Shown here: positions 28,027 to 38,974 of the stretch, piece by piece
How positions within the stretch are numbered: position 1 is the stretch's first letter
How the letters are laid out: every line of letters starts with the position of its first letter
NCBI GenBank assembly: GCA_022450155.1
Contig: JAKUQR010000005.1
Span: 62,001-126,000 of the forward strand
Direction of reading: 5' to 3'
DNA: 64,000 bases
DNA from: Gammaproteobacteria bacterium
GTDB taxonomy: Bacteria; Pseudomonadota; Gammaproteobacteria; Arenicellales; UBA868
The notes under the pieces: model-generated
Told to the model about the DNA's origin: nothing
The model's database searches: none
The model's input: only the letters and a program-made list of their open reading frames with translations
Translations under genes and position numbers: made by a program

Positions 28027-28515
28027 TCAAGAAAATATATTAACCCTGATGATCAACTGAAGCAGAGCATTGGTCATGAGACCAGCAATCAGATCGTCGC
28101 CCACAATACCCAACCCACCTGAAAACCTCCGCTCAACGGCATTAATCGGGGGCGGCTTGAAAATATCGAGCGCACGGAACAGTACAAATCCGGCCAGCAA
28201 GGACCATGGTGTTAAGGGTACAAACGCCATCGCAACGAGGAATCCCGCCATCTCATCGACTACGATAGAAGGATCGTCGGTACCGTCCATCTGCTTTTCA
28301 GCCACAGCAGCCACATACACAGCGCCCAGAACAAACACCAGCAAAAAGATCAGAAATACCTCGACTGACCAAACAAGCTGAAGGCACACCAATGGAACCG
28401 CCACGGCAGTTCCCACCGTACCGGGCGCAACCGGCGAACAGCCTGCGCCAAATCCGCGCGCCAGCAGGACGGCCGTTCGATTGTGGAGTTCTGACATGTC
28501 GCTCGTACCAGTCAT
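28027..28515 (-). CDS. pgpA: Phosphatidylglycerophosphatase A
   Basis: PgpA is an inner-membrane phosphatase that makes phosphatidylglycerol from its phosphate. The sequence has the family marks GFGAGCSPVAPGTVGTA, IVVDEMAGFLVAMAFVP and DIFKPPPINAVERRFSGGLGIVGDDLIAG, with several hydrophobic helices. The ATG at 28515 overlaps the thiL stop codon (ATGA), which suggests translational coupling; the frame also allows starts at 28542 and 28497. The thiL-pgpA order is normal for gammaproteobacteria. Confidence 0.95.
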   Translation of the reverse strand: MTGTSDMSELHNRTAVLLARGFGAGCSPVAPGTVGTAVAVPLVCLQLVWSVEVFLIFLLVFVLGAVYVAAVAEKQMDGTDDPSIVVDEMAGFLVAMAFVPLTPWSLLAGFVLFRALDIFKPPPINAVERRFSGGLGIVGDDLIAGLMTNALLQLIIRVNIFS

Positions 28516-29477
28516 GACCACTCGTGACGGTAACCCGCCCAAATCCCCGTTAAATCGTGATTATCTGTTCCCGTTAACGCTATACCTGCGTGCGACCGGA
28601 CCGATCCAATACAAGTGAGGTTGATGTTGCACTTGTCTTTCAATTGCTCAATCGGCAATCGCTGTGCTGGATTCGCTGTAAAGCAGATTTCGTAGTCGTC
28701 ACCGCCGGTCAGCGCTTTTTGCCGAGCTAAAGATTCGCCACAAGCGCCGATAGCCTGCGGAGACAGTGGCAAACACGATGTGTCGACGCTCGCACCCAGC
28801 GTTCCACTTTCCTTAAGAATATGACCCAGATCCGCAAGCAAGCCGTCTGAGATGTCGATGCCCGCAGTGGCGATCGCACCAAGCGCAAGCCCCAGTTCTA
28901 CTCTCGGTTTCGGCCGATTTAATCTGCCAACCAGGTAGCCCCTGTCATTGTCGCTCGCCCCAAGTACACCGCGCACCAGATCTAACCCGATAGCTGCATC
29001 CCCCAGCGTGCCTGAAACCCACACCTGATCACCCGCCTGTGCACCATTCCGCCTCAGTGCTGTCCCCGACTGCACTTGGCCGCCGACAGTGGCACTCACA
29101 CAAAGTGGGCCTCTAGCAGTATCTCCTCCGATAAGTTCTACGCCAAATTCTGTCGCCAGTGAAAACAACCCCGTGCTGAATCCCTCCAACCAGCTTTCGT
29201 TCGCATCGGGCAACACCAGGTTCAGCAAAAACCAGCGTGGGGTGGCCCCCATCGCGGCAATGTCACTCAGATTGACCGCCAACAGTTTAAAACCCAGATC
29301 ATGTGGAGTTGTTCCTTCAGGGAAATGTACACCCTCAACCAGGGTATCGGTCACAAGCACCAAATTTTTGTCGGTATCAGCTTTGACAACAGCACCATCG
29401 TCACCGATACCCACGACAACTTCTGAAGATCTACTGTCGCGGCGGAAGAATTGCTCTATGAGTCTGAATTCGTCCAT
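28512..29477 (-). CDS. thiL: Thiamine-monophosphate kinase
   Basis: ThiL phosphorylates thiamine monophosphate to thiamine diphosphate, the active cofactor. The 321 residues contain the PurM-like motifs VGIGDDGAVV, VTDTLVEGVHF, LAVNLSDIAAMGATPRW, LIGGDTARGPL and GIDISDGLLADLGHI. The start overlaps the end of nusB by 22 bases and the end overlaps pgpA. Thiamine diphosphate is needed by the TPP enzymes in this window (indolepyruvate oxidoreductase, AceE-like E1). Confidence 0.97.
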   Translation of the reverse strand: MDEFRLIEQFFRRDSRSSEVVVGIGDDGAVVKADTDKNLVLVTDTLVEGVHFPEGTTPHDLGFKLLAVNLSDIAAMGATPRWFLLNLVLPDANESWLEGFSTGLFSLATEFGVELIGGDTARGPLCVSATVGGQVQSGTALRRNGAQAGDQVWVSGTLGDAAIGLDLVRGVLGASDNDRGYLVGRLNRPKPRVELGLALGAIATAGIDISDGLLADLGHILKESGTLGASVDTSCLPLSPQAIGACGESLARQKALTGGDDYEICFTANPAQRLPIEQLKDKCNINLTCIGSVRSHAGIALTGTDNHDLTGIWAGYRHEWS

Positions 29478-29935
29478 TCTCGGCTGGTGACTTCATTGTC
29501 TTTTTCACTGCTGGATTCCACTACAGGCTTCTGGTTTACCAGAGCATCCAGAACCCCATTGACAAACCGAAATCCTTCCTCCGAACCGAACACACGTGAC
29601 AACTCGATCGCCTCGTTAAGCACCACTTTCCGAGGAACATCAGGACGAAACAGCAGTTCGTACGTCGACAGCCTCAAAATTGCCCGCTCGACAGGATCAA
29701 TCGAAGCCAGTTCCCTGGAAATGTATCGTTCAAGCTGGCTGTCTAGCAGCTGGCACTGACGCGGGACGTTTTCGATAAGATGCTTAAAATAGGAACGCTG
29801 AACGCCGACAAATGCCTCGTCATTGATGAAAGCATCTTCGATCTCACCAACGGATTGACCCGTGATATCCCACTGGTAGAGCGCCTGAACGGCGTTTCTT
29901 CTTGCCAGGTGGCGACTGTTATGTTTAATGGCCAT
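29456..29935 (-). CDS. nusB: Transcription antitermination factor NusB
   Basis: NusB binds boxA RNA with NusE and supports antitermination of rRNA operons. The 159 residues show the all-helical fold motifs RRNAVQALYQWDITGQ, ELASIDPVERAILRLSTYELL and VVLNEAIELSRVFGSEEGFRFVNGVLD in shorter blocks. A hydrophilic tail after residue 140 is longer than in E. coli. It starts 5 bp after the ribB stop; ribH, normally between them, is missing. Confidence 0.96.
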   Translation of the reverse strand: MAIKHNSRHLARRNAVQALYQWDITGQSVGEIEDAFINDEAFVGVQRSYFKHLIENVPRQCQLLDSQLERYISRELASIDPVERAILRLSTYELLFRPDVPRKVVLNEAIELSRVFGSEEGFRFVNGVLDALVNQKPVVESSSEKDNEVTSREWTNSDS

Positions 29936-29940
29936 GAACC

Positions 29941-31047
29941 CTACGGTTGCGATACATAGCCGACAACCTCCAGACCGAAACCCGAAATGGCATGAGTACG
30001 AAGTGGCGTTCCGAGTACCTTGACCATGCCGACATTCAGATCGGCTAGGATCTGACTGCCGGCGCCGAGCATCCTTAATTCCCGCCCTTCACCATCAGCG
30101 CCTACTTCTCCTCGCAGACGTTGATCGAGTGTTGTGGTGTCATCGGCATAAGCCAGCAGAACAAGTACACCTCCACCCTCCCCTGCAATACGTTCAAGGG
30201 CCGCATCTACTGACCACCTTCCAACCCCGCGGGCTTCCGCAAGCATGTCATAGACGCCCCGATGAGTCTGTACGCGAACCATAGCCGGAACATCAGGCCT
30301 AATTTCGCCACTCACCAGAGCGAGGTGGACATGCCTCAGTTCCACATCTTCGTAGATAATCGCGCGGAAAACACCATGACGTGTCTCTACTCTGTTTTCT
30401 GATACCCGCCAAACTGTGGGTTCATTCTTGAGTCGATAGCGGATCAGATCAGCAATAGCCCCAATGCGCAGTCCGTGTTTTCCACCGAACCCAACCAGGT
30501 CCGGCAAACGCGCCATGGAGCCGTCCGGATTCAGAATTTCGCAGATCACACTCGCGGGCTCAAAACCGCACAGTCGGGCCAGGTCTACGCCCGCCTCGGT
30601 ATGCCCGGCCCGCGTCAACACACCTCCCGGCTGCGCCATCACAGGAAATATGTGCCCCGGAGTAACAATATCATCGGCAGAGGCTGCCTCACTGACCGCG
30701 GTGTGAATGGTGGTCGTCCGATCCGCCGCCGAAATACCTGTGGTGACACCTTTGGCTGCTTCGATTGAAACGGTGAAATTAGTCGAATAGCGTGAATTGT
30801 TGTCTCGAACCATCAAAGGCAAATTGAGACGCCGACACCGTTCTTCAGTGAGAGTCAGACATATCAAGCCGCGGCCATAGGAGGCCATAAAATTAATGTC
30901 ATCAGCCGTGACACACCCCGCCGCTATAACGAGATCGCCTTCATTTTCACGATCCTCATCATCGACAAGGATGACCATTTTCCCGTCTTTATAGTCCTCA
31001 AGGATTTCCTCGATAGGACTCACTGAAATCTCTTTATTCGCTGTCAT
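29941..31047 (-). CDS. ribB: Dihydroxybutanone-phosphate synthase with degenerate GTP cyclohydrolase II domain
   Basis: The N-terminal domain (about 1-205) makes 3,4-dihydroxy-2-butanone 4-phosphate from ribulose 5-phosphate; visible are LVDDEDRENEGDL, YGRGLICLTL and RAGHTEAGVDLARL. The C-terminal domain (about 210-368) has the shape of GTP cyclohydrolase II but lacks the zinc cysteines (no CxxxxxxxCxC block where QTHRGVYDML stands), so it is probably not a cyclohydrolase. Such RibBX-like proteins occur in Pseudomonas and relatives, which then need a separate RibA. The ATG at 31047 with GAAAG upstream is preferred over a TTG four codons earlier. ribE lies upstream and nusB directly downstream. 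Confidence 0.93.
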   Translation of the reverse strand: MTANKEISVSPIEEILEDYKDGKMVILVDDEDRENEGDLVIAAGCVTADDINFMASYGRGLICLTLTEERCRRLNLPLMVRDNNSRYSTNFTVSIEAAKGVTTGISAADRTTTIHTAVSEAASADDIVTPGHIFPVMAQPGGVLTRAGHTEAGVDLARLCGFEPASVICEILNPDGSMARLPDLVGFGGKHGLRIGAIADLIRYRLKNEPTVWRVSENRVETRHGVFRAIIYEDVELRHVHLALVSGEIRPDVPAMVRVQTHRGVYDMLAEARGVGRWSVDAALERIAGEGGGVLVLLAYADDTTTLDQRLRGEVGADGEGRELRMLGAGSQILADLNVGMVKVLGTPLRTHAISGFGLEVVGYVSQP

Positions 31048-31093
31048 GGTTTCTTTCAAAGGTCAAGTCTGCCAGCACAGGCGGGCTCGATCA

Positions 31094-31699
31094 CTAAGAG
31101 CAGTGCCGCAACCGATCCAGATAACGAGCGACCAGGTCTGCTTCCAGATGAACGCAATCACCCACTGAGCGCTCACCAAGCGTCGTCACCTCCAAGGTAT
31201 GAGGCACAACGTTTACATCAAATTTCACAGCACTGGTCAGATCGTGCACGCCATTTACAGTAAGGCTGACACCATCGACTGTTATAGAGCCCTTTTCTGC
31301 CATGTAGGGTGCAATATCCCGATCACCACTGAAGGTCATTCGGACAGATCGGGCTGAGTCTTCACGCGACTCCAGATATCCGACACCATCAATGTGCCCC
31401 GTCACAAGATGGCCCCCATAACGGTCATTAAACATCATTGCGCGTTCGAGATTAACCATCGTACCGGTCTGGAGTAAATCCAGCGTCGACCGTTCCAGCG
31501 TTTCGACTGAAACATCGAATGTAACGAGTGTCTCGTTAATATTTACGACCGTTAGGCAAACACCGCTGACAGAAATGCTTTCGCCTAATTCCAGATCAGT
31601 AGCGCATAAGCCCTCGACGTTGACCTGAATCGACAGGTCTCCATCATGGTGCATCAGATCAGTAACCTTCCCCTGCGCAGCTACGATGCCGGTAAACAT
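31094..31699 (-). CDS. ribE: Riboflavin synthase, alpha chain
   Basis: This enzyme dismutates two molecules of 6,7-dimethyl-8-ribityllumazine to riboflavin and its precursor. The protein of 201 residues starts MFTGIV and has the two homologous lumazine-binding barrels, each with the ISVSGVCLTV / ITVDGVSLTV element and with GGHLVTGHIDGVG in between. It lies 3 bp after ribD. Its substrate is made by RibH, whose gene is not in this cluster. Confidence 0.97.
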   Translation of the reverse strand: MFTGIVAAQGKVTDLMHHDGDLSIQVNVEGLCATDLELGESISVSGVCLTVVNINETLVTFDVSVETLERSTLDLLQTGTMVNLERAMMFNDRYGGHLVTGHIDGVGYLESREDSARSVRMTFSGDRDIAPYMAEKGSITVDGVSLTVNGVHDLTSAVKFDVNVVPHTLEVTTLGERSVGDCVHLEADLVARYLDRLRHCS

Positions 31700-31702
31700 T
31701 GC

Positions 31703-32812
31703 TTACCCCGTGCCATCAGTACGGCCATAAGTCACCTTTAGGTCCCGCCCCAGACGAGAGATGTTCTTGATCTCTAACCGTACCCGGTTCTCGATATTGC
31801 GAATGCCGCGAATGACAAACATACCTCGGCCGCTAGTGCTCAGTATATCCGGAGAACTGTAGACAATGATCTCGTCGACCATATCCCTGGCAATAAATGC
31901 GCCTGCGACGCCTGCACCAGCTTCAACCATGACTTCGTTAACCTGCTTCTCTGCCAGCAACGTGAGCAATTGATCAAGATCTACCCGTCCATCGTTACCG
32001 ACCATCTGAATGCATTCAGTTCGGTTATCAAAACTGTAATCAGCTGCCGGCTGAGCTGAAGTCACAACCAATACCGGCCCATCAACACTGAATAACTCAG
32101 CCCCCGGTTCCAGGCGCGCATTTCCATCCAGCACAACGCGCAAGGGTTGTTTGACTGGCTCATCCACCCGCGCATTCAGCCTCGGATCGTCCTCAATCAC
32201 CGTCCCAATACCAGTAACCAGAGCACAACTCTGCGCTCGATAGTGATGGACATCCCGCCTGGCCTCTTCAGAGGTGATCCACTTGCTGCTGCCATCCATA
32301 GCGGCGGTTCTTCCATCCATCGTCGCGGCAACCTTGACACGCACCAATGGTCGACCTTTGAGCATACGCAATTCGAAGCCCGGATTAAGGGACCTCGCTT
32401 CGGATTCACAAACGCCTGAAAGCACCTCTACGCCGGACTGCTGCAAACTTTGAATTCCCTTTCCGGCGACCTTTGGATTAGGATCGATAGCTGCAACGAC
32501 AATCCGTTCTATACCTGCTTTCATCAATTCCGCAACACACGGACCTGTTCGTCCTGTGTGATTACATGGCTCTAAGGACACATACAGTTGTGCACCGCGT
32601 GCTGCGGCTCCAGCGTTTTCAAGCGCAACGATCTCGGCATGCGGCCCGCCCGCCTGTGCATGCCAGCCTTCACCGACAATTACATCGTCCTTGACGATGA
32701 CACACCCCACCCTGGGATTGGGTTTGCTCGTATACAGGCCCTTTTTGGCTAAGGCGAGGGCCAGCCTCATGTAGTGTTTGTCCTGATCGTTTTGCATAGG
32801 ACCGCGTCTCAT
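31703..32812 (-). CDS. ribD: Bifunctional pyrimidine deaminase/reductase RibD
   Basis: RibD carries out the second and third steps of riboflavin synthesis. The N-terminal deaminase domain has GGPHAEIVAL (H58, E60) and EPCNHTGRTGPCVA (C83, C92). The C-terminal reductase domain has RPLVRVKVAATMDGRTA, SSKWITSEEAR, VTGIGTVIEDDPRLN and the end block EVMVEAGAGVAGAFI. The length is 369 residues. Its ATG overlaps the nrdR stop by four bases (ATGA). An internal ATG at 32797 is possible. Confidence 0.97.
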   Translation of the reverse strand: MRRGPMQNDQDKHYMRLALALAKKGLYTSKPNPRVGCVIVKDDVIVGEGWHAQAGGPHAEIVALENAGAAARGAQLYVSLEPCNHTGRTGPCVAELMKAGIERIVVAAIDPNPKVAGKGIQSLQQSGVEVLSGVCESEARSLNPGFELRMLKGRPLVRVKVAATMDGRTAAMDGSSKWITSEEARRDVHHYRAQSCALVTGIGTVIEDDPRLNARVDEPVKQPLRVVLDGNARLEPGAELFSVDGPVLVVTSAQPAADYSFDNRTECIQMVGNDGRVDLDQLLTLLAEKQVNEVMVEAGAGVAGAFIARDMVDEIIVYSSPDILSTSGRGMFVIRGIRNIENRVRLEIKNISRLGRDLKVTYGRTDGTG

Positions 32813-33327
32813 GCTTTCTTGACCGACTCGCCAGTACCAAGCAATGAAAGCTGGTCGGTGTCTATCTCTTGTTCTTTTGCGTGCCGCAAACGCTCGACCT
32901 CATCTGCAAACGCTGAAACATCCTCAAAACTACGATAAACAGACGCGTACCTGACATAAGCCACCTCGTCTATTTCGCGCAGGCTTTCCATGACAAACTG
33001 ACCAATCAACGAGGACCGCACTTCCCGCTCGCCAGACAGCCTCATCGATTTCGAGATTCCCAGCAGTAAGGATTCGATATGATCCTGGCCGACGGGTCGT
33101 TTTTCCAGCGCCCGCATTATTCCGCGTCTCAACTTCTCCTCGTCCCACGCCTCACATCTGCCATCACTCTTGATCACCCGAGGCTGTTCTACTTCAAGAC
33201 GTTCAAATGTCGTGAAACGATGATCGCAGTGCTGGCAGGCCCGGCGTCTGCGCACGGTATCACCCCCGTCACTCAGTCGCGAATCGATGACGCGTGTAGC
33301 GTCTGATGTGCAGCTGGGGCAGCGCAA
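32809..33327 (-). CDS. nrdR: Transcriptional repressor NrdR
   Basis: NrdR is an ATP/dATP-sensing repressor of ribonucleotide reductase genes. The N-terminal zinc ribbon has C3, C6, C31 and C34 (MRCPSC, ACQHC). The ATP-cone domain covers about residues 49-139 (PRVIKSDGRCEAWDEEKLRRG; VAYVRYASVYRSFEDV). The length of 172 residues is slightly longer than usual because of a hydrophilic tail. It heads the nrdR-ribD-ribE-ribB run, 33 bp after secF. No ribonucleotide reductase gene or NrdR box is visible nearby. Confidence 0.97.
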   Translation of the reverse strand: MRCPSCTSDATRVIDSRLSDGGDTVRRRRACQHCDHRFTTFERLEVEQPRVIKSDGRCEAWDEEKLRRGIMRALEKRPVGQDHIESLLLGISKSMRLSGEREVRSSLIGQFVMESLREIDEVAYVRYASVYRSFEDVSAFADEVERLRHAKEQEIDTDQLSLLGTGESVKKA

Positions 33328-33360
33328 GTTGGCCCCGATCGGAGCAGAAGCACCGCTGCA

Positions 33361-34368
33361 TCAGGGCAGCGACTCTGCTTCCTCTCCTTCTTTCTTGGCC
33401 AAACGCATGTCTTCGCGCGTAATACGCAACCCGAGCACCACTGGGCTTGCGACGAAAATAGACGAATATGTTCCAACCAGTATGCCGATGAATAGAGCCA
33501 CTGCAAAACCTTTGATAATCTCCCCACCAATCAGGATAAGCGTGACCACGACCAGCAGGGTCGTCAACGAGGTCAGCACCGTTCGTCTGAGAGTCTGATT
33601 AATCGCACTGTTCATGATTTCGACAATCGTTCCTTTTCGCATCTTGCGAAAATTTTCCCGAATCCGGTCAAAGACAACAATTGTGTCATTCAGCGAATAA
33701 CCGATTACTGCGAGAACCGCGGCCAGTACCGGTAACGTAAATTCCAGCCCCAGCAGCGAGAAAAGCCCGACCGTGACCACAACGTCGTGGACAAGTGCGA
33801 TCACCGCTCCCAATGCAAATCGCCATTCAAAGCGCCAGGCCACATAGGCCAGTATGCCAATCAGCGCGTACAGCATTGCCAGTCCTCCCTTTTCAGTCAA
33901 TTCGCTGCCGACCTGTGGACCCACGAACTCAACTCGCCTCATCTGCACTGTGCACTCCCCCGTCTTGCCATTCTGGAATACACAGCGCTGACTCGCGTTC
34001 TCCGAGGACTGGGCAAGCGTCTCACCGTAGGGCATTCTCAGCGAAGACATAATGAGGCTGCTGGTTTCTGCTGCATCGGCTTCAGGGTTAGCCGGCAGTT
34101 TGATCAACATATCCCTGGATGTCCCAAAATACTGGACAGTGACGTTGTCGATACCCGAGCGCCGGAGATTTTTGCGCACTTCCTCGGCACTGACGGAATT
34201 GCTGTACGAAACCTCGACCAGAGTCCCGCCGGTAAAGTCGATGCCAAGATTCAGGCCTCTGAAAAACAACGACGAAAAACCAATCACAATGATCACAATG
34301 GAGATGACTGCCGCAATTCGGCGCCGGCCGATAAAATCTATCCGGGTATCTCGTTTAAGAAATTCCAA
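33361..34368 (-). CDS. secF: Protein translocase subunit SecF
   Basis: SecF pairs with SecD to use the proton gradient in late steps of Sec protein export. The 335 residues have six transmembrane helices with one periplasmic loop after the first. Family motifs are NLGIDFTGGTLVEV near the N terminus, the helix-4 area VLAVIGYSLNDTIVVFDRIRENF and INQTLRRTVLTSLTTLL. It follows secD by 11 bp in the yajC-secD-secF order. Confidence 0.97.
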   Translation of the reverse strand: MEFLKRDTRIDFIGRRRIAAVISIVIIVIGFSSLFFRGLNLGIDFTGGTLVEVSYSNSVSAEEVRKNLRRSGIDNVTVQYFGTSRDMLIKLPANPEADAAETSSLIMSSLRMPYGETLAQSSENASQRCVFQNGKTGECTVQMRRVEFVGPQVGSELTEKGGLAMLYALIGILAYVAWRFEWRFALGAVIALVHDVVVTVGLFSLLGLEFTLPVLAAVLAVIGYSLNDTIVVFDRIRENFRKMRKGTIVEIMNSAINQTLRRTVLTSLTTLLVVVTLILIGGEIIKGFAVALFIGILVGTYSSIFVASPVVLGLRITREDMRLAKKEGEEAESLP

Positions 34369-34379
34369 GCTCTTAACCC

Positions 34380-36266
34380 TCAGATCGCAAGGCTATTGAC
34401 CCGCTTTCGACCGTACATCAGGTTAGCCAGTCCACGAGTTACGAAAATCGCAGTGAACATGGAGGTTAATATCCCGATACTCAATGTGACCGCAAACCCT
34501 TTGATCGGACCAGTCCCGAAATTGAACAGCACGATTGCCGCAATTAAGGTCGTAATGTTTGCATCGACAATGGTAGAGAGCGCACGATCGTAGCCGAGAT
34601 GTATGCTGGCTTGCGGGGTATTGCCGTTCCGAAGCTCCTCCCTGATGCGTTCAAATATAAGCACATTCGCGTCCACAGCCATCCCGACGGTCAACACAAT
34701 CCCCGCTACCCCGGGAAGCGTAAGGGTAGCCTGAAACATGGACAGTACCGCAACAATCAAGACCAAATTCAGACCCAGGGCGACATTCGCAAACAAACCA
34801 AAGGCCCGGTAATACAACAGCATAAACACGAGAACCAGCACAAACCCAATAACCACCGAAAGAAACCCCTGCTCAATGTTCGCCCGGCCAAGGCTGGGAC
34901 CTACGGTCCGCTCTTCTATGATTTCCACAGGTGCTGCCAGCGAACCAGCTCGCAGCATTAGCGCCAGGTCGCGTGCTTCCGTGACACTGTCCAGGCCTTC
35001 GATCTGGAATCGTTTGCCCAGTTGATCTCTGATTACTGGTGCGGTAATGACTTCTTCGATACGCTCCCTGACTCGAACGGGTCTCCCCTGCTGATCCGTC
35101 ACGACTTGGCCATCGGCACTGATCTTGGCGCGTGAACGCGTTTCAATATAGACGACTGCCATCCGCTTACCAATATTGTCTCCTGTTATCCGCTGGTTGA
35201 TGCGGGACCCGACCGCATCAAGGGTGATGCTGACGATGGGACTTCCATTCTGAGTATCGATACTGGCCGCTGCATCGGCGATGTTCTCGCCCGAGTAGAT
35301 CACCCTTTTTTTCAGTAGAATCGATCGACCATCGCGCAACTTGTAGAGCCTCGATCCCGGTGGCGTCTTTCCATTCAGAGCCGCCTCGAGGCTGTGCTCT
35401 TCGTCGACCAGCATCATTTCTAGTGTCGCCGTTCGTCCAAGAATGCGTTTCGCCCTCGCTGTATCCTGAACCCCGGGCAACTGAACCACGATCCGCCTGT
35501 CGCCTTGTCTTTGAACGACGGGTTCAGCAACGCCTAACTCATCGATCCGGTTCCTGAGCGCAGTGATATTTTGTGTCAGCGCGAATTCTGAAAGATCCTG
35601 TACCTCGGACTCGCTGAGACGCACAGTCAAAAGCTTCTCGCCCTGAACTTCGGCATCATCCACCACAAGCCCGGAAAACTCCCGTTGGATAAATTTCTGG
35701 GCTTCCTGTAGGCGGGAAACGTCGCGTAGCCATATATCAATGGTACCGTCCGGCCTATTGCGCACTTCCTTGTAACGCAGTTTTTCCTTTCGAAGCGCGG
35801 CCCGGATATCCGCAACGTAACGCTCTTGCGCCCGCCGCGCAACACTGTTCATATCGACTTCCATCAGGAAGTGAACCCCCCCTCTCAGATCAAGCCCCAG
35901 GTACATTGGCTTAGCCCCAACGCTTGTAAAGAGATCGGGCGCCGCCGGAAGTAGCGTCAGCGCTACCGTGTAACGATTCCCCAGTTCCCGTTCGAGCATG
36001 TCACGGACCCTAAGCTGATCATCGGGTGTAGCAAGTCGAACACTGATACCCCTATCGTCTTTGCGAATGGATCTATACGCCGATCCACTCGCATCAACCA
36101 ATGACTGAATCTGTGCAAGATCGGACGACGTTAAGGTTGCACCGCGGGACCCCCTGATTTGTATACCCAAATCATTACCGAACATATTCGGTAAAGCATA
36201 AAAGAGGCCAGGGATGACCACCACAGCGATGATCAGCCACTTCCACCATGGATAGTGGTTCCGCAT
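34380..36266 (-). CDS. secD: Protein translocase subunit SecD
   Basis: SecD is the larger partner of SecF. The protein of 628 residues has an N-terminal membrane helix (WWKWLIIAVVVIPGLFYALPN), a large periplasmic domain (YLGLDLRGGVHFLMEVD; RNRIDELGVAEPVVQRQG; VQLPGVQD) and five more helices with VGMAVDANVLIFERIREEL and TTLIAAIVLFNFGTGPIKGFAVTL in shorter blocks. The order yajC-secD-secF is standard; 6 bp separate it from yajC. Confidence 0.98.
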   Translation of the reverse strand: MRNHYPWWKWLIIAVVVIPGLFYALPNMFGNDLGIQIRGSRGATLTSSDLAQIQSLVDASGSAYRSIRKDDRGISVRLATPDDQLRVRDMLERELGNRYTVALTLLPAAPDLFTSVGAKPMYLGLDLRGGVHFLMEVDMNSVARRAQERYVADIRAALRKEKLRYKEVRNRPDGTIDIWLRDVSRLQEAQKFIQREFSGLVVDDAEVQGEKLLTVRLSESEVQDLSEFALTQNITALRNRIDELGVAEPVVQRQGDRRIVVQLPGVQDTARAKRILGRTATLEMMLVDEEHSLEAALNGKTPPGSRLYKLRDGRSILLKKRVIYSGENIADAAASIDTQNGSPIVSITLDAVGSRINQRITGDNIGKRMAVVYIETRSRAKISADGQVVTDQQGRPVRVRERIEEVITAPVIRDQLGKRFQIEGLDSVTEARDLALMLRAGSLAAPVEIIEERTVGPSLGRANIEQGFLSVVIGFVLVLVFMLLYYRAFGLFANVALGLNLVLIVAVLSMFQATLTLPGVAGIVLTVGMAVDANVLIFERIREELRNGNTPQASIHLGYDRALSTIVDANITTLIAAIVLFNFGTGPIKGFAVTLSIGILTSMFTAIFVTRGLANLMYGRKRVNSLAI

Positions 36267-36272
36267 TTCGTA

Positions 36273-36599
36273 CTAGGAACCGCCTGCAGAACCCTTGGGA
36301 ATCATCTGAGCGATTGACGGCCGTTGCACTTTAACGTTCACTCCCTTGGCAATCTCCAGGGTCACAAAATTATTGTCAAGATCAATCACCCTGCCGAGCA
36401 ACCCGCCACTAGTTGCAACGTCATCGCCTTTCTTGACTGATGCTACCATTTCTTTATGCTGCTTGGAGCGTTTCTGCTGCGGTCTTATCAATAGAAAGTA
36501 AAACAATACAAAAATGACCACCAAGGGCAGTAGACTTAGGTAACCGCTACCGCCGTCGCCACCCACCTGAGCCCATGCATCAGAAATGAGAAAACTCAT
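36273..36599 (-). CDS. yajC: Preprotein translocase accessory subunit YajC
   Basis: YajC is a small membrane protein bound to SecDF. It has 108 residues from the ATG at 36599 (a TTG one codon earlier is in frame), a transmembrane helix at about 20-40 (LLPLVVIFVLFYFLLIRPQQ) and a cytoplasmic domain with VKKGDDVATSGGLLGRV. The N terminus AWAQVGGDGGSG is typical. It lies between tgt and secD. Confidence 0.95.
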   Translation of the reverse strand: MSFLISDAWAQVGGDGGSGYLSLLPLVVIFVLFYFLLIRPQQKRSKQHKEMVASVKKGDDVATSGGLLGRVIDLDNNFVTLEIAKGVNVKVQRPSIAQMIPKGSAGGS

Positions 36600-36635
36600 C
36601 AAATTTATCCATTAGGTCGTTGGAAAAGCGTGTGA

Positions 36636-38784
<2,149 letters not shown>

Positions 38785-38974
38785 GATTCGGCCTATATTG
38801 TCTACCGGTTAAAATTTAGGCTTGATCAATTCTCGTACTCGGCACAGAACAGTTACAACGACTGCGTCGTCGACGTTGAACTGGTTAGACCCCATCGTCT
38901 ATGACGAAATATAGTGAGGTACACTTTATGTCACGCTCAAGTTCTTGCATTTACTAGTCGGAGCTCTTGTCATC

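Noticed and set aside
30950-31093. FMN riboswitch near the riboflavin genes
   Set aside because: The gap ribE-ribB is 46 bp and no RFN-element blocks can be found.
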